Shown here: positions 26,100-34,773 of the stretch, in pieces
Numbering within the stretch: position 1 is the first letter of the stretch
How the letters are laid out: each line of letters begins with the position of its first letter
NCBI GenBank assembly: GCA_046328995.1
Contig: JAXLVN010000002.1
Location: 682,001 to 746,000, forward strand
Length of the DNA: 64,000 nucleotides
Direction: 5' to 3'
Source of the DNA: JADJXV01 sp046328995
GTDB taxonomy: Bacteria > Bacteroidota > Ignavibacteria > Kapaibacteriales > UBA961
The notes under the pieces: generated by a model
Databases searched by the model: none
What the model was told of the DNA's origin: nothing
Seen by the model: the letters and a program-made list of their open reading frames with translations, nothing else
Position numbers and translations under genes: made by a program

Positions 26100-26519
26100 T
26101 CAGATCAGGCGACGCTTTGGAGGCTGGGTGGGCTTATCTATGACGACAAGAGAATGAATTGCACAATGATGATGAAAGTATGTGCGCACTGCGGGTAACT
26201 CTATCGTAGGTAATATACTAAGGTCGAGCAAGGCGTCTTCGTATTCGTTGCTTTTTTCCTCTTTTTCTTTTTCTTTCTCTTTCTCCCGATCAGAACCGTC
26301 TTCGCGGTTATCAGACTGCTGCTGCGAGTCACCGTGTGTATCAGCGTCCGTCGGGCAGGAGGAGTAGCTGGCGGTACGGCAGCATTCAGACGCATCGCTA
26401 CTGCTGTGAAGAGCTGCTGTCTGTGGCGCTGCTGACCCTAGCATTGCCAGGACAACGACAAAGATGCCGATGACGACAGACAAGAACGAGGGATATGATA
26501 TGCTAGAAGTACGTACCAC
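26100..26519 (-). CDS. Small exported hypothetical protein with KE-rich tract
   Basis: A 139-residue open frame. It has one hydrophobic N-terminal segment (FLSVVIGIFVVVLAMLGSAAP), then a Ser/Cys-rich part (SECCRTASYSSC), then a charged run of Lys-Glu pairs encoded by a purine-rich tract (26251-26288), and a C-terminal piece with YFHHHCAIHS. The Cys and His residues could bind a metal. I recognise no family. It is upstream of the SulP operon on the same strand. Moderate confidence that it is translated. Confidence 0.45.
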   Translation of the reverse strand: MVRTSSISYPSFLSVVIGIFVVVLAMLGSAAPQTAALHSSSDASECCRTASYSSCPTDADTHGDSQQQSDNREDGSDREKEKEKEKEEKSNEYEDALLDLSILPTIELPAVRTYFHHHCAIHSLVVIDKPTQPPKRRLI

Positions 26520-26657
26520 TATTGAACAGGAGATTGACCAAATATCACAAAAAAAAGAGGCCGTTTGACGATTAGAAGCTTAAATATTGTAGTTCCGGGG
26601 ACTTGTGCTTTCTTTATATTTTCGCCTTATACACTATACCCTATATTCGACAATCGA

Positions 26658-29174
26658 TTACCGCATGAGGATTCTTTCCGTGCGCACTTCGGTCGGAGTC
26701 GTCATCCGCACAAAATACACGCCCGCCGGCAGACGGTCTGTCGCTAGGGGCAGCGAGTAGTTGCCGATGGTACAATTACCGGAGAAGAGGCGGATCGATT
26801 CCCCCAGAAAATTGACCAATGATAGCTCGATCATGCCTGTTTCGGGTGTGTAAAACGTAATGACAGGCGTGCCGTTCCCGATATCATTCGGAGTAATGGC
26901 GAGGCGTGCCGTTTGACTGCCGGTATTGTAGAGGCGTGTACCGCCGGAGGTACAGACTGCTATCGTCACCATACCGCTGCTTGTGCCTGCGTTACTTCCG
27001 CACGCCGTCCATATAAAATTATCGATGGCAATTTCTGCACGTTCGGTGGCACCAAGGGCTGTTACCAAGCGCAGAACTGCGAGCGTATCGTTTCCATTCT
27101 GACGTCCGGTGAAAGTCAGCACGCGATCATTGCCGACCTCGGTGCCAAGAGGAGTAGGAGCTAGAGGCAATAATACCGTCTTGTTAAAGCGTACGGTGAA
27201 GGAGTATTCGCGGCTGTTGCTGCGTAATTCGCCGGGAGGAAACGTGGCGATAATCGGAACGCTAATCACGCGCTCGGGGGCAATTTCTCCGAGCTGACTA
27301 CCGACAATACGCTCATTACCGGCCGCGCAGACACCGTCGCCCGAGACGCGGAGCACTGCCGGCGAACCGAATCCGGCATAGGAAAATGCAAGTGTCGAAC
27401 TTGTAATCCCCGCTTGGGTGGGAGCAAACGAAAAGGTCATCGTGCGTGATTCACCGGCGGCAAGGGTGAAGCCGCCGCCACCGCTGAGCAGACTGATTTG
27501 TCCGTCACCGGTAAACGTTGTGCCTGTAATTTCAACCGTTTGCTTCGATACATTCGTTAGCGCAACGAGTAATGTCGTATCCCGCCGATCGCCGACATAG
27601 ACGCGCCCGAGGTCAATTCCTGCAGCATAGCCGAGCACGCGTTCGATACCTTCACCGCGAATAGTGATACGTACTACTTGATTCTGTGTGGTAATTTCGA
27701 GTGTGGTCGTGAATGTGCGAATGGCATCGGGCTTGAATTCAAGAGCAAGCGGCGCGGACGTCCCGGGTGTAATTGCCTGCAATGCCGAGCTGTTAGTAAT
27801 CGTAAAATTGGACGAATCGCCGCCCGTGAGCCGGAGCGATTGAATTTTCACAGTCGCATTGCTTAGATTTTGAAGAGCAGTGGGGAAGGAGGTGTCTTTC
27901 GTGTCGCCGACAAAACATTGCTTGACGTTGATAAGTCCTGCCGTGAGAGATGCTTGCGCCATTCTCCATAGCGGAGATACCGCGTTCTGCGTCTCGCTCA
28001 GATCCCAGATCTTGACCGTCGCATCGGCACTTGCCGTAGCCATGCGCTTGCCGTCGGGCGAGTAGCAGACGGCGGTAATTCCGGCAGTGTGACCACGTAA
28101 ATACCGAACAATACTCATACTTGTCAGGTCCCATACCACGCCGAGCGCGGCCGGCTTGCCGTTGATTGTTTGAATTCTGCCGCCTCCCAGGGCGTACTTT
28201 CCATTCGGACTCATGCGGGACATTGTATAGCTTTTATCGCCGAGCTGAGCGAGCATTGATGAGGTAAGTGCATTCCAGTAATAGACATTCCCGGCTTTAT
28301 CATTCGTAAGCGCGCGGGAAGCATCGGCCGAGAGATCGACCGACCATACATCAGCAGGATGAAGCAGGCGGGCTGTTTCTTTTGCGGTACGGAAATTACG
28401 AATCTTAACTGTGTCATCTCCGCAGGTAATCATGTGTGTTTGCAGGGAATTAAATCGAATATCATTAGCGGTGCGTTTGTGATTGACACTATTAAATACC
28501 GTTACAAATCCACCAGGGACACGATACCGAATCGGAAAAACTGCAGGTCCGACCGGCAGGGCAAGAGTATCATTATCTAAAAAGGCGATACGCCCCTGCA
28601 CCGGCGTAAAGCCAAATCCTGTTGTGCGCTTGAGTCCTGTATTTGCATCCCAAATCGTGCCCGTGCCATCCTTGTGGGTGACAGCGAAATACTGACCGGA
28701 CGGGCTCGACGCGATATATAATGCATTGGCAGTATTCGAATATTCTGCGCCGCCGGTCAGGCCATTCCACCGGGTAATAGTGCCGTCATTCATCACGGTC
28801 AGGAGTTTGGTACCGTCGGCGGTATAGGTCAGGTCGGTCACGGGGAGTTTGTGGGGAATGGTAATTGCCGCGTAGGGGAATGCGCGCTGCGCCACCCGCA
28901 TAAGGCAGCTGTCTGATGTATGGCCAGGGATGGTCCATTGATATTTCAGTCCGGTCGCCTGATCGGAAATCAGTGACCAACTGCGGCCATTGTCGGTGCT
29001 AAATTCAATCAAAACAGTGTCTTGCGCCGCTACGCCCGACCATTCAATCGTAATTGTATCTCCCCCGGCGAGCAATTCACCTCCGCTCGGACGCACAAGT
29101 TGTAGGGCAGCACCACCGGCATGCAGGATGCTGCTGGCGGCGACAATCATACAGACAAGGACAAGAATTTTCAT
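26658..29174 (-). CDS. Secreted WD40 and ASH-domain protein with T9SS sorting domain
   Basis: A 838-residue exported protein. The ATG at 29174 follows GAAGGAT with good spacing and starts a signal peptide (MKILVLVCMIVAASSILHAG). Residues about 22-105 form a Ser-Thr-rich/Fn3-like domain (VRPSGGELLAGGDTITIEWSG). Residues about 110-390 are WD40-type blades (TIKIWDL-like TVKIWDLSETQ, CYSPDGKRMATASAD). About 405-620 hold two choice-of-anchor/ASH-like repeats (VFVGDTKDTSFPTALQNLSNATV, VYVGDRRDTTLLVALTNVSKQTV). The end (ITPNDIGNGTPVITFY, NFLGESIRLFSG, AGVYFVRMTT) is a T9SS sorting domain. The role is unknown, probably surface binding. Confidence 0.86.
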   Translation of the reverse strand: MKILVLVCMIVAASSILHAGGAALQLVRPSGGELLAGGDTITIEWSGVAAQDTVLIEFSTDNGRSWSLISDQATGLKYQWTIPGHTSDSCLMRVAQRAFPYAAITIPHKLPVTDLTYTADGTKLLTVMNDGTITRWNGLTGGAEYSNTANALYIASSPSGQYFAVTHKDGTGTIWDANTGLKRTTGFGFTPVQGRIAFLDNDTLALPVGPAVFPIRYRVPGGFVTVFNSVNHKRTANDIRFNSLQTHMITCGDDTVKIRNFRTAKETARLLHPADVWSVDLSADASRALTNDKAGNVYYWNALTSSMLAQLGDKSYTMSRMSPNGKYALGGGRIQTINGKPAALGVVWDLTSMSIVRYLRGHTAGITAVCYSPDGKRMATASADATVKIWDLSETQNAVSPLWRMAQASLTAGLINVKQCFVGDTKDTSFPTALQNLSNATVKIQSLRLTGGDSSNFTITNSSALQAITPGTSAPLALEFKPDAIRTFTTTLEITTQNQVVRITIRGEGIERVLGYAAGIDLGRVYVGDRRDTTLLVALTNVSKQTVEITGTTFTGDGQISLLSGGGGFTLAAGESRTMTFSFAPTQAGITSSTLAFSYAGFGSPAVLRVSGDGVCAAGNERIVGSQLGEIAPERVISVPIIATFPPGELRSNSREYSFTVRFNKTVLLPLAPTPLGTEVGNDRVLTFTGRQNGNDTLAVLRLVTALGATERAEIAIDNFIWTACGSNAGTSSGMVTIAVCTSGGTRLYNTGSQTARLAITPNDIGNGTPVITFYTPETGMIELSLVNFLGESIRLFSGNCTIGNYSLPLATDRLPAGVYFVRMTTPTEVRTERILMR

Positions 29175-29241
29175 AGAATTATCCTTCAGTGGAATTGACA
29201 TTCATTGGGTATATCGCACTATTGCGAAGAAAAAGTTACGC

Positions 29242-29274
29242 CAAAAATACGCAGCCGGAAGGTTATCCTGTCAA
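29242..29274 (-). promoter_or_regulatory. Candidate Bacteroidota-type promoter for the WD40 gene
   Basis: On the minus strand TTGACA (29274-29269), 19 bases, then TATTTTTG (29249-29242), which fits the TANNTTTG -7 box of Bacteroidota promoters. It is 68 bases upstream of the ATG at 29174. Sequence match only. Confidence 0.4.
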
Positions 29275-29646
29275 TTAATTTTCATTATTGCATAACTTGT
29301 TGAATGGAAATCTGGCTTAACGTAACGTTCGCATCACCGGCGCAACGTGCGCAGAGGGAGGAGATTCGAGGGGTGTGGAGTGGTAAGGTTCGGTGCATTC
29401 GCATGGGTGATGGAGAAGCGCGTACGCAAAGAGGGCGTACCATCATTCACTCCGGTCTGCGAGAGGGGCCGTCACCAAGCGTCACCATCTACCGGTGGAA
29501 TATTTGTTCGGCTTTGTTGTGGTACGTGTGTCATCGGCCGGTGATTCTTGCCAGAGCTACTACCTACGGAATGCAAATGAGGTGAATTGAGAGATGGTCC
29601 TGAGGCAGATAGATTCCCACGGGGACGTTGGGAATCTATGATACTC
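29275..29646. other. Intergenic region without a supported gene
   Basis: About 370 bases between the WD40 gene and sbtA. An open frame from 29304 (93 residues) has no family features, is rich in Arg, and lacks a ribosome binding site. I see no repeat family here. Confidence 0.5.
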
Positions 29647-30609
29647 TCAGGTATGGAGCGTAATGAGAAAGTAGAGAGGCATACCGATAGTGATATTAAT
29701 CGGAAAGGTGACTGCCAGCGACATTGGCAGGAAGAGTCCGGGATTGGACTGAGGCACCGAAATTTTCATTGCAGCAGGGACTGCAATATACGAAGCACTT
29801 GCGGCTAAAACGGCAAATATAAATCGATCGCTTATCTCGTGTGTTATCAGGGAGCTCAGCAGTGCAACAGCACACCCGTTAAGAAGAGGGATGAAAATTG
29901 CAAAGCGTATCGGAAACCAACCAAAGGAGAAAAATGCTTTCAGTTTTTTGCCGCTTGTAATTCCCATGTCCAAGAGAAAGATTGCAAGAAATCCTTTAAA
30001 GAGGTCATTCGCAAATGGTTTGATTCCTTCTGCCTGCTTCGCATTTGCCAGATATCCTATTACTAAGCTGCCGAGTATGAGTAATACGCTCCCATTGGTA
30101 AAGGAATGGTGGAGCGCCGTTCGTTTGTTAATTGTTTCGTTGTGGTCTTTATTAATCATTGAAATTAACAAGAGGCCGACAATGATGGCCGGTGATTCCA
30201 TCAATGCCATAATTGCCACCATGTGTCCGTGGAGCGAGAGCTGCTGCGATTCGAGGTAAGAAACAGCCGTTACGAAGGTAACGGCGCTTACCGAACCGTA
30301 TGCGGCGGCAATTGCGCCGGAGTCAAATACATTCAATCTACGCTTGAGAATAAAGAATGTATAGAATGGTATCATGACCGAAATACCAATTCCAAAGAGC
30401 ACCGACCATCCAATCTCCGGAGTCAATGTCCCATGCGATAATTCCTGACCACCCTTGAAACCTATAGCAAACAGCAAGTACAACGATATAAATTTAGAGG
30501 AATTGGGCGGTATTTCTAAATCGCTTTTTGCATACACGGCAACGATACCAAGGACAAAAAAAAGTAATGCCGGATTGGTTACGTTGTCGATAAGGAGATG
30601 ATAATTCAT
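29647..30609 (-). CDS. sbtA: SbtA-type sodium-dependent bicarbonate permease
   Basis: A 320-residue inner-membrane transporter with about ten helices. The N-terminus (NYHLLIDNVTNPALLFFVLGIVAVYAKSDLEIP, then ISLYLLFAIGFKGGQEL) and AAAYGSVSAVTFVTAV are characteristic of the SbtA/DUF897 family, which in cyanobacteria imports bicarbonate with sodium at high affinity. Length is close to the short bacterial SbtA form. The cyanobacterial partner SbtB (a PII-like protein) is not adjacent; instead a 106-residue protein of unknown function lies upstream in the same direction. It is 3.7 kb from the SulP/carbonic anhydrase operon. Confidence 0.9.
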   Translation of the reverse strand: MNYHLLIDNVTNPALLFFVLGIVAVYAKSDLEIPPNSSKFISLYLLFAIGFKGGQELSHGTLTPEIGWSVLFGIGISVMIPFYTFFILKRRLNVFDSGAIAAAYGSVSAVTFVTAVSYLESQQLSLHGHMVAIMALMESPAIIVGLLLISMINKDHNETINKRTALHHSFTNGSVLLILGSLVIGYLANAKQAEGIKPFANDLFKGFLAIFLLDMGITSGKKLKAFFSFGWFPIRFAIFIPLLNGCAVALLSSLITHEISDRFIFAVLAASASYIAVPAAMKISVPQSNPGLFLPMSLAVTFPINITIGMPLYFLITLHT

Positions 30610-30816
30610 GTCGTCTTCTATAATTACTGTGTAGGCGTTAGTCGTTATTTCATTGGCTGCACCATGCGGTCATATTCTGAATTTACCGTGCGCTCAATAG
30701 CCGATAAGGATTCTCTTTCTATTCATAATTTCCTGTGAAGAAAAGAGTGCTGACATGCAGCTGCCGACTCCCGCTACAGGGGAGGCTTGTCTGCCATTGG
30801 AGCCGGTACCGTAGAG

Positions 30817-31137
30817 TTATTGCATTGCCGTCAGGAGCTCGCCGGTAGGTAGGCCTTTCTCATCGGTGAGCACGATCTGTATTGCAGAAGTAACGGCAAG
30901 TCGTTTCCCGTTTCGGTAAGCTTCCGACACGATTGCCTGTAATTTCTCCATTTCTTTCCAGAGCGCAGGAATTCTGATGTGGGATATTTCATCGTCTTTT
31001 CCGTACCGTTCCTGTGAACTCAAATTCCTAAGATTATGAAAATTGATTTTGGAACTAATCATTTGCGAGAGAATTTCATTTGCTTCACCGGGCGTAAAGT
31101 TGCCTTCAATGATAGATAATGTTTCTGATGTTTTCAT
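30817..31137 (-). CDS. Conserved small protein upstream of sbtA, unknown function
   Basis: A 106-residue soluble protein. It resembles a family common in Bacteroidota (IIEGNFTPGEANEILSQMISSKINFHNLRNLSSQERYG), with a predicted helical N-terminal half and a strand-rich end (RLAVTSAIQIVLTD). It shows no PII-type T-loop or ferredoxin-like repeats, so it is not recognisably SbtB. It is 207 bases upstream of sbtA in the same direction; co-transcription is possible. A role in controlling bicarbonate uptake is only a guess from position. Confidence 0.7.
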   Translation of the reverse strand: MKTSETLSIIEGNFTPGEANEILSQMISSKINFHNLRNLSSQERYGKDDEISHIRIPALWKEMEKLQAIVSEAYRNGKRLAVTSAIQIVLTDEKGLPTGELLTAMQ

Positions 31138-31185
31138 ACTGTGTGCTGATAATTGGTTTTACTACCAAAATAGATTAAAAAATAG

Positions 31186-31302
31186 CTCATTCTGAAGGAG
31201 TCGTAAGGGCTGCAGAATCGAAACATGAAGATGGCGTAGTGTCTGACTTTTCAGCAAGTTTCGATTCTTCACCCTGGGAAGGGGTCGGAATGACAGCGTT
31301 TG
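31186..31302. repeat. GAATCGAAAC inverted repeat, copy 1
   Basis: GCAGAATCGAAACATG at 31212-31227 and AGCAAGTTTCGATTCTTC at 31254-31271 are inverted copies around about 27 bases, with TCATTCTGA and TCGGAATGACA at the outer edges. The same structure is at 36557-36672. It fills most of the gap between the small protein and icd. Confidence 0.7.
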
Positions 31303-31393
31303 AATTAATATATAACTACCTGAATTTTAAATTCATATCTGTATAAAAGTATAATTGTGCTGTTGTACATGCTGCCGCTTGAATTCTCGATTA

Positions 31394-32830
31394 TTATTGT
31401 CCTTGTCCCAATGAGTACGCTGAAATGCCATTAAAAGAATAGAGATTTTCAGTCTTGATACAGTCGATATTTTCCTTGACTGCATTGTTCAAGAGCTCGA
31501 TGATGTCTGATGAATGCATGGAATACTGTCCTACGGGCGTAAAACGGCATCGCCAATGATCGGTACAAAAGGTTTCTTTAAATCCCTGTGGCCACACTTT
31601 AATTCCCCGGTTGGTAATCATGGAGAGGTGTATGTTCGGAGATGCAATTTTTTGAAGGTGTTCTGCTAGCTCGTCGGGGTCAGCTCCATTCCAGTGTACA
31701 AACACATCAACCCCTTCGAGCACTTTATGAGCGGCGGGCTTGCGTCTGTACGCTCGGAGGTTGAGCGGGGTGTTGGTGCCCTGCGAAACCGGCGTGAGAA
31801 TGGATGGCTTGTTGCCGAGATTGGCGATCACTGCCTGGGCAAATTCTTTCGTACCGACCTTTCGTTTGCTGATTCCTTCCGTAAAAATATCAGGAGTGTG
31901 GATACCATCTTCTACAGTTCGAAGCCATGCATTGTGAATTTTTACGGCATGTTCTGCTTGACCAATATGGTTGAGCATCATAATTGCTCCCTGCAGGAGA
32001 CCCGAAGGGTTGGCTATATTTTGCCCGGCGATACGTGGGGCAGAACCGTGGATGGCTTCGAACATAGAGCATTCCTCGCCAATATTGGCAGAACCGGCTA
32101 AGCCCACCGAACCGGTAATTTGTGCTGCTACATCACTGAGTACATCACCGTATAAATTGGGCATGACAATCACATCAAACATTTCCGGTGTATCTGCCAG
32201 CATCGCTGCACCTATGTCTATTATCCAATGCTCATTTTCAATGTCGGGATATTCTACGGCAATTTCATCAAACACCCGGTGAAACAACCCATCGGTTTGC
32301 TTCATTATATTGTCCTTGGTAAAGCAGGTGACCTTCCTGCGGTTATGGTGCTTCGCATACTCAAACGCATATCGAACTATTTTTTCGCACCCGGGCCTGC
32401 TTATGAGTTTTAAGCATTGCACGACTTCGTCTGTTTGTTGATGCTCAATTCCTGCATACAAATCCTCTTCATTCTCTCTGATAATCACAATATCCATCAC
32501 AGGATGCTTCGTACTCACAAAAGGATGCAGGCTCCTACAGGGTCTTATATTGGAATATAAGCCCAGAAATTTACGGGTCGAGACATTTAAGCTCTTGTAC
32601 CCGCCGCCTTGTGGCGTGGTGATGGGAGCTTTGAGAAAAACCTTGTTTCGCCGGATAGTTTCCCATGATTCAGCAGTGATGCCGGAGGTGTTTCCTGCCA
32701 GATAAACACTCTCACCGACTTCAATTTCATCAAATTCGAGTGATACACCGGCTGCCAGAAGTATCTCCACCGTCGCGTCCATTATTTCAGGACCAATTCC
32801 GTCTCCTTTTGCGATTGTAATTCTTGTCAT
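31394..32830 (-). CDS. icd: Isocitrate dehydrogenase, Thermus/Rickettsia type with C-terminal domain
   Basis: Interconverts isocitrate and 2-oxoglutarate plus CO2 in the TCA cycle; in the reductive cycle it carboxylates. The 478-residue length fits the long form with an extra C-terminal domain (about 345-478), seen in Thermus and Rickettsia. Motifs: substrate loop NVSTRKFLGLYSNIRPCRSL, IIRENEEDLYAGIEHQ, catalytic Lys in TKDNIMKQTDGLF, metal-binding NLYGDVLSDVAAQI, and cofactor loop AIHGSAPRIAGQNIANPSG. NAD or NADP preference cannot be settled by eye; NADP is more usual. It is divergent from a LysR gene and near bicarbonate genes, so its regulation by carbon supply is plausible. Confidence 0.9.
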   Translation of the reverse strand: MTRITIAKGDGIGPEIMDATVEILLAAGVSLEFDEIEVGESVYLAGNTSGITAESWETIRRNKVFLKAPITTPQGGGYKSLNVSTRKFLGLYSNIRPCRSLHPFVSTKHPVMDIVIIRENEEDLYAGIEHQQTDEVVQCLKLISRPGCEKIVRYAFEYAKHHNRRKVTCFTKDNIMKQTDGLFHRVFDEIAVEYPDIENEHWIIDIGAAMLADTPEMFDVIVMPNLYGDVLSDVAAQITGSVGLAGSANIGEECSMFEAIHGSAPRIAGQNIANPSGLLQGAIMMLNHIGQAEHAVKIHNAWLRTVEDGIHTPDIFTEGISKRKVGTKEFAQAVIANLGNKPSILTPVSQGTNTPLNLRAYRRKPAAHKVLEGVDVFVHWNGADPDELAEHLQKIASPNIHLSMITNRGIKVWPQGFKETFCTDHWRCRFTPVGQYSMHSSDIIELLNNAVKENIDCIKTENLYSFNGISAYSLGQGQ

Positions 32831-32880
32831 AGCGCTTGTAGTTGTTGCTTTTCTATCATTGTGTTTTTCATTTGACAGAG

Positions 32881-32888
32881 CAAAATTA
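32881..32888 (-). promoter_or_regulatory. Candidate -7 box for icd
   Basis: TAATTTTG on the minus strand fits TANNTTTG, 51 bases upstream of the icd ATG. No good TTTG -33 partner is seen. It faces the candidate LysR-gene promoter, as expected for a LysR-controlled divergent region. Confidence 0.4.
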
Positions 32889-32892
32889 AGAA

Positions 32893-32922
32893 TTTCAAAA
32901 CATTAATTATTATTTATCTTTG
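32893..32922 (+). promoter_or_regulatory. Candidate Bacteroidota-type promoter of the LysR gene
   Basis: TATCTTTG at 32915-32922 fits TANNTTTG, with TTTC at 32893-32896, 18 bases upstream, as a possible -33 element. The ATG at 32947 follows after 24 bases. The region between the divergent genes is very AT-rich. Confidence 0.5.
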
Positions 32923-32946
32923 TAATAGAATCAATTAATATAATTT

Positions 32947-33870
32947 ATGAATTACACCTTAAATCAGTTGCAAATATTTTTGAAAATCGTTCAAACGCAA
33001 AGCGTTACAAAAGCTGCTGAAGAATTGCATCTGACGCAGCCGGCTGTATCTATTCAGTTGAAAAATTTTCAAGATCAGTTCGATATACCCTTGACAGAAG
33101 TCGTCGGGCGCAAAATATATATTACTGATTTTGGATTGGAAATTGCCGAGGCGGCCGAGAATATTATCAATCAGGTCTATGCAATTAATTATAAAACCTT
33201 AGCCTATAAAGGGCAATTAACCGGTCGTCTGAAGATATCGGTGGTATCAACCGGCAAGTATGTTATGCCTTTTTTTCTTACGTCGTTTATGCAGGAGCAT
33301 TCCGGTGTAGAATTACTGATGGATGTGACGAATAAAAATAGAGTAGTTGAGAGCTTGGGAAATAACGACGTTGATTTTGCGCTGGTTTCGATTCTGCCGA
33401 CGACACTTACTGTTGAAAAACTCGATTTACTTCAAAACAAGCTGTACTTGGTAGGCAAAGAGGGGATTAGACAAAAAAGGGGCAAGAGTACAAAAGAAAT
33501 ATTTACCGAACTGCCGTTAATTTTTCGGGAAAAAGGGTCGGGAACACGGCAAACCATGGAAAGCTTTATCGAGAGCAATGCAATATCCATCGTAAAAAAA
33601 ATGGAACTCACCTCCAATGAAGCGGTCAAACAAGCCCTTCTGGCCGGTCTGGGATATTCAATTATGCCGTTAATCGGAATTAAAAATGAAGTACACAACA
33701 ACGAATTGCATATTATTCCGATGAAAGGACTGCCTATAAAAACAACATGGAGTCTGATCTGGTTAAAAGGGAAAAAGCATTCCCCTGTTTCAAAGTCTTT
33801 TTTAGAATATTTACAAAAAGAAAAATCACAAATTGTACACGAGAAATTTAGTTGGTATGAGCAGTATTAA
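32947..33870 (+). CDS. LysR-family transcriptional regulator (CbbR/CcmR-like)
   Basis: A 307-residue DNA-binding regulator. Residues 1-60 are the winged helix-turn-helix (YTLNQLQIFLKIVQTQSVTKAAEELHLTQPAVSIQLKNF). Residues about 90-300 form the periplasmic-binding-like effector domain (LKISVVSTGKYVMPFFLTSF, EKGSGTRQTMESFI, GYSIMPLIGI). The domain resembles the CbbR/CmpR group that senses carbon metabolites. It is divergent from icd with 116 bases between the start codons and is the only LysR gene among the bicarbonate genes, so autoregulation and control of icd are likely; control of sbtA, the LCIB-like gene or the bestrophin is inferred. Confidence 0.88.
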   Translation: MNYTLNQLQIFLKIVQTQSVTKAAEELHLTQPAVSIQLKNFQDQFDIPLTEVVGRKIYITDFGLEIAEAAENIINQVYAINYKTLAYKGQLTGRLKISVVSTGKYVMPFFLTSFMQEHSGVELLMDVTNKNRVVESLGNNDVDFALVSILPTTLTVEKLDLLQNKLYLVGKEGIRQKRGKSTKEIFTELPLIFREKGSGTRQTMESFIESNAISIVKKMELTSNEAVKQALLAGLGYSIMPLIGIKNEVHNNELHIIPMKGLPIKTTWSLIWLKGKKHSPVSKSFLEYLQKEKSQIVHEKFSWYEQY

Positions 33871-33899
33871 GTACGTATTATTCTAATGAAAGACTGTTC

Positions 33900-34041
33900 G
33901 GTACTTCCTCGGTAAGTGTTTATTGGGCAAGTAATTGACATCAGGTGTGCTGCCTGGCCGGACGGGAAATCGTAACCACCTACCGATAAACATCCATTTG
34001 CCACTTCCTCAGCGAGTGTTTAATGGGTATGTAATGGATAT
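33900..34041. repeat. Paired-hairpin repeat, two partial copies head to tail
   Basis: 33900-33970 holds the right arm (CCTCGGTAAGTGTTTATTGG, then TCAGGTGTGCTGCCTGGCCG and GACGGGAAAT) and 33971-34041 the left arm and centre (AACCACCTACCGATAAACAT, then CCACTTCCTCAGCGAGTGTT). These are the same pieces that form 100-125-base elements inside the cassette array. Confidence 0.75.
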
Positions 34042-34114
34042 GTAATGTACTGGCATGTACAGCGCACAGACTCTATTGCTGCCGTGCGCAGAAACCGTCG
34101 TCATTGCCGAGCGA

Positions 34115-34627
34115 TTACTTCAATTGCTTGGTTTTTTTCCATGTTCGAATTCTGCCTGTTGCATTCTTAAATGGCGAGGAAGTATTGAGTTGTATTAATC
34201 TTCCGAATGTCCATTTGCCATACCGGGCCGTTTCGTACAGTTCTGTGTTTGTTGTGGTTGCGACAATCTCTCGAATGGTGCCGGTCGTGGTGTCAAGTTG
34301 TGCAAGCAATGCCTGAAAGCCATCATGCTCGTAATCGGTATAAAATTTCTGCGCCAGTCGTCCGAGCTCATTCCATTGATAACCCGTTTCGGGGAAATCT
34401 ACGTCGAGCCCTTTTCTTGTTCTGTCGTGCCATTTTATCACCAATTGACCCCATCCGATGAGGTACGCAACGAGATTATTGATACTCATGCGGGTATTAT
34501 TGGCATGACCAGTAAGTTCTTTCCGGTCAGTCAATTCGACGGGAATTGTAGAAAGTTCTCGTCTCAACTTCTGATACGTACTGTCGATTGCATGTAATAA
34601 TTGTTCTTTATCGTTCGGTATTGCCAT
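34115..34627 (-). CDS. ClbS/DfsB-family four-helix bundle protein
   Basis: A 170-residue cytoplasmic protein of the DinB-like ClbS/DfsB family (DKEQLLHAIDSTYQKLRREL, NNLVAYLIGWGQLVIKWHDR, GRLIQLNTSSPFKNATGRIRTW). ClbS hydrolyses colibactin to protect its producer; most relatives have no known substrate, so the role here is open. It is alone on the minus strand between repeats and a DUF5984 gene, in an AT-richer part of the window. Confidence 0.85.
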   Translation of the reverse strand: MAIPNDKEQLLHAIDSTYQKLRRELSTIPVELTDRKELTGHANNTRMSINNLVAYLIGWGQLVIKWHDRTRKGLDVDFPETGYQWNELGRLAQKFYTDYEHDGFQALLAQLDTTTGTIREIVATTTNTELYETARYGKWTFGRLIQLNTSSPFKNATGRIRTWKKTKQLK

Positions 34628-34773
34628 TGTTGTTGTTTCGTTGATCGTTTACAGTGCATCATTCGGAATATAATGCCGGCGCCGGTAGTTCCGTAGTCAT
34701 GCGCCCGTGCGGAAGGTGCCGGAAGGTGCGACATTATTTTGCTCCCGGTACACCACCGGTATGGGAACGCTGC

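Noticed and set aside
29304..29585. 93-residue plus-strand open frame before sbtA
   Set aside because: Arg-rich, no ribosome binding site, no recognisable family; likely chance.
30817..31137. SbtB (PII-like) identity for the protein upstream of sbtA
   Set aside because: No T-loop or PII fold marks are visible; sequence looks like another Bacteroidota family.
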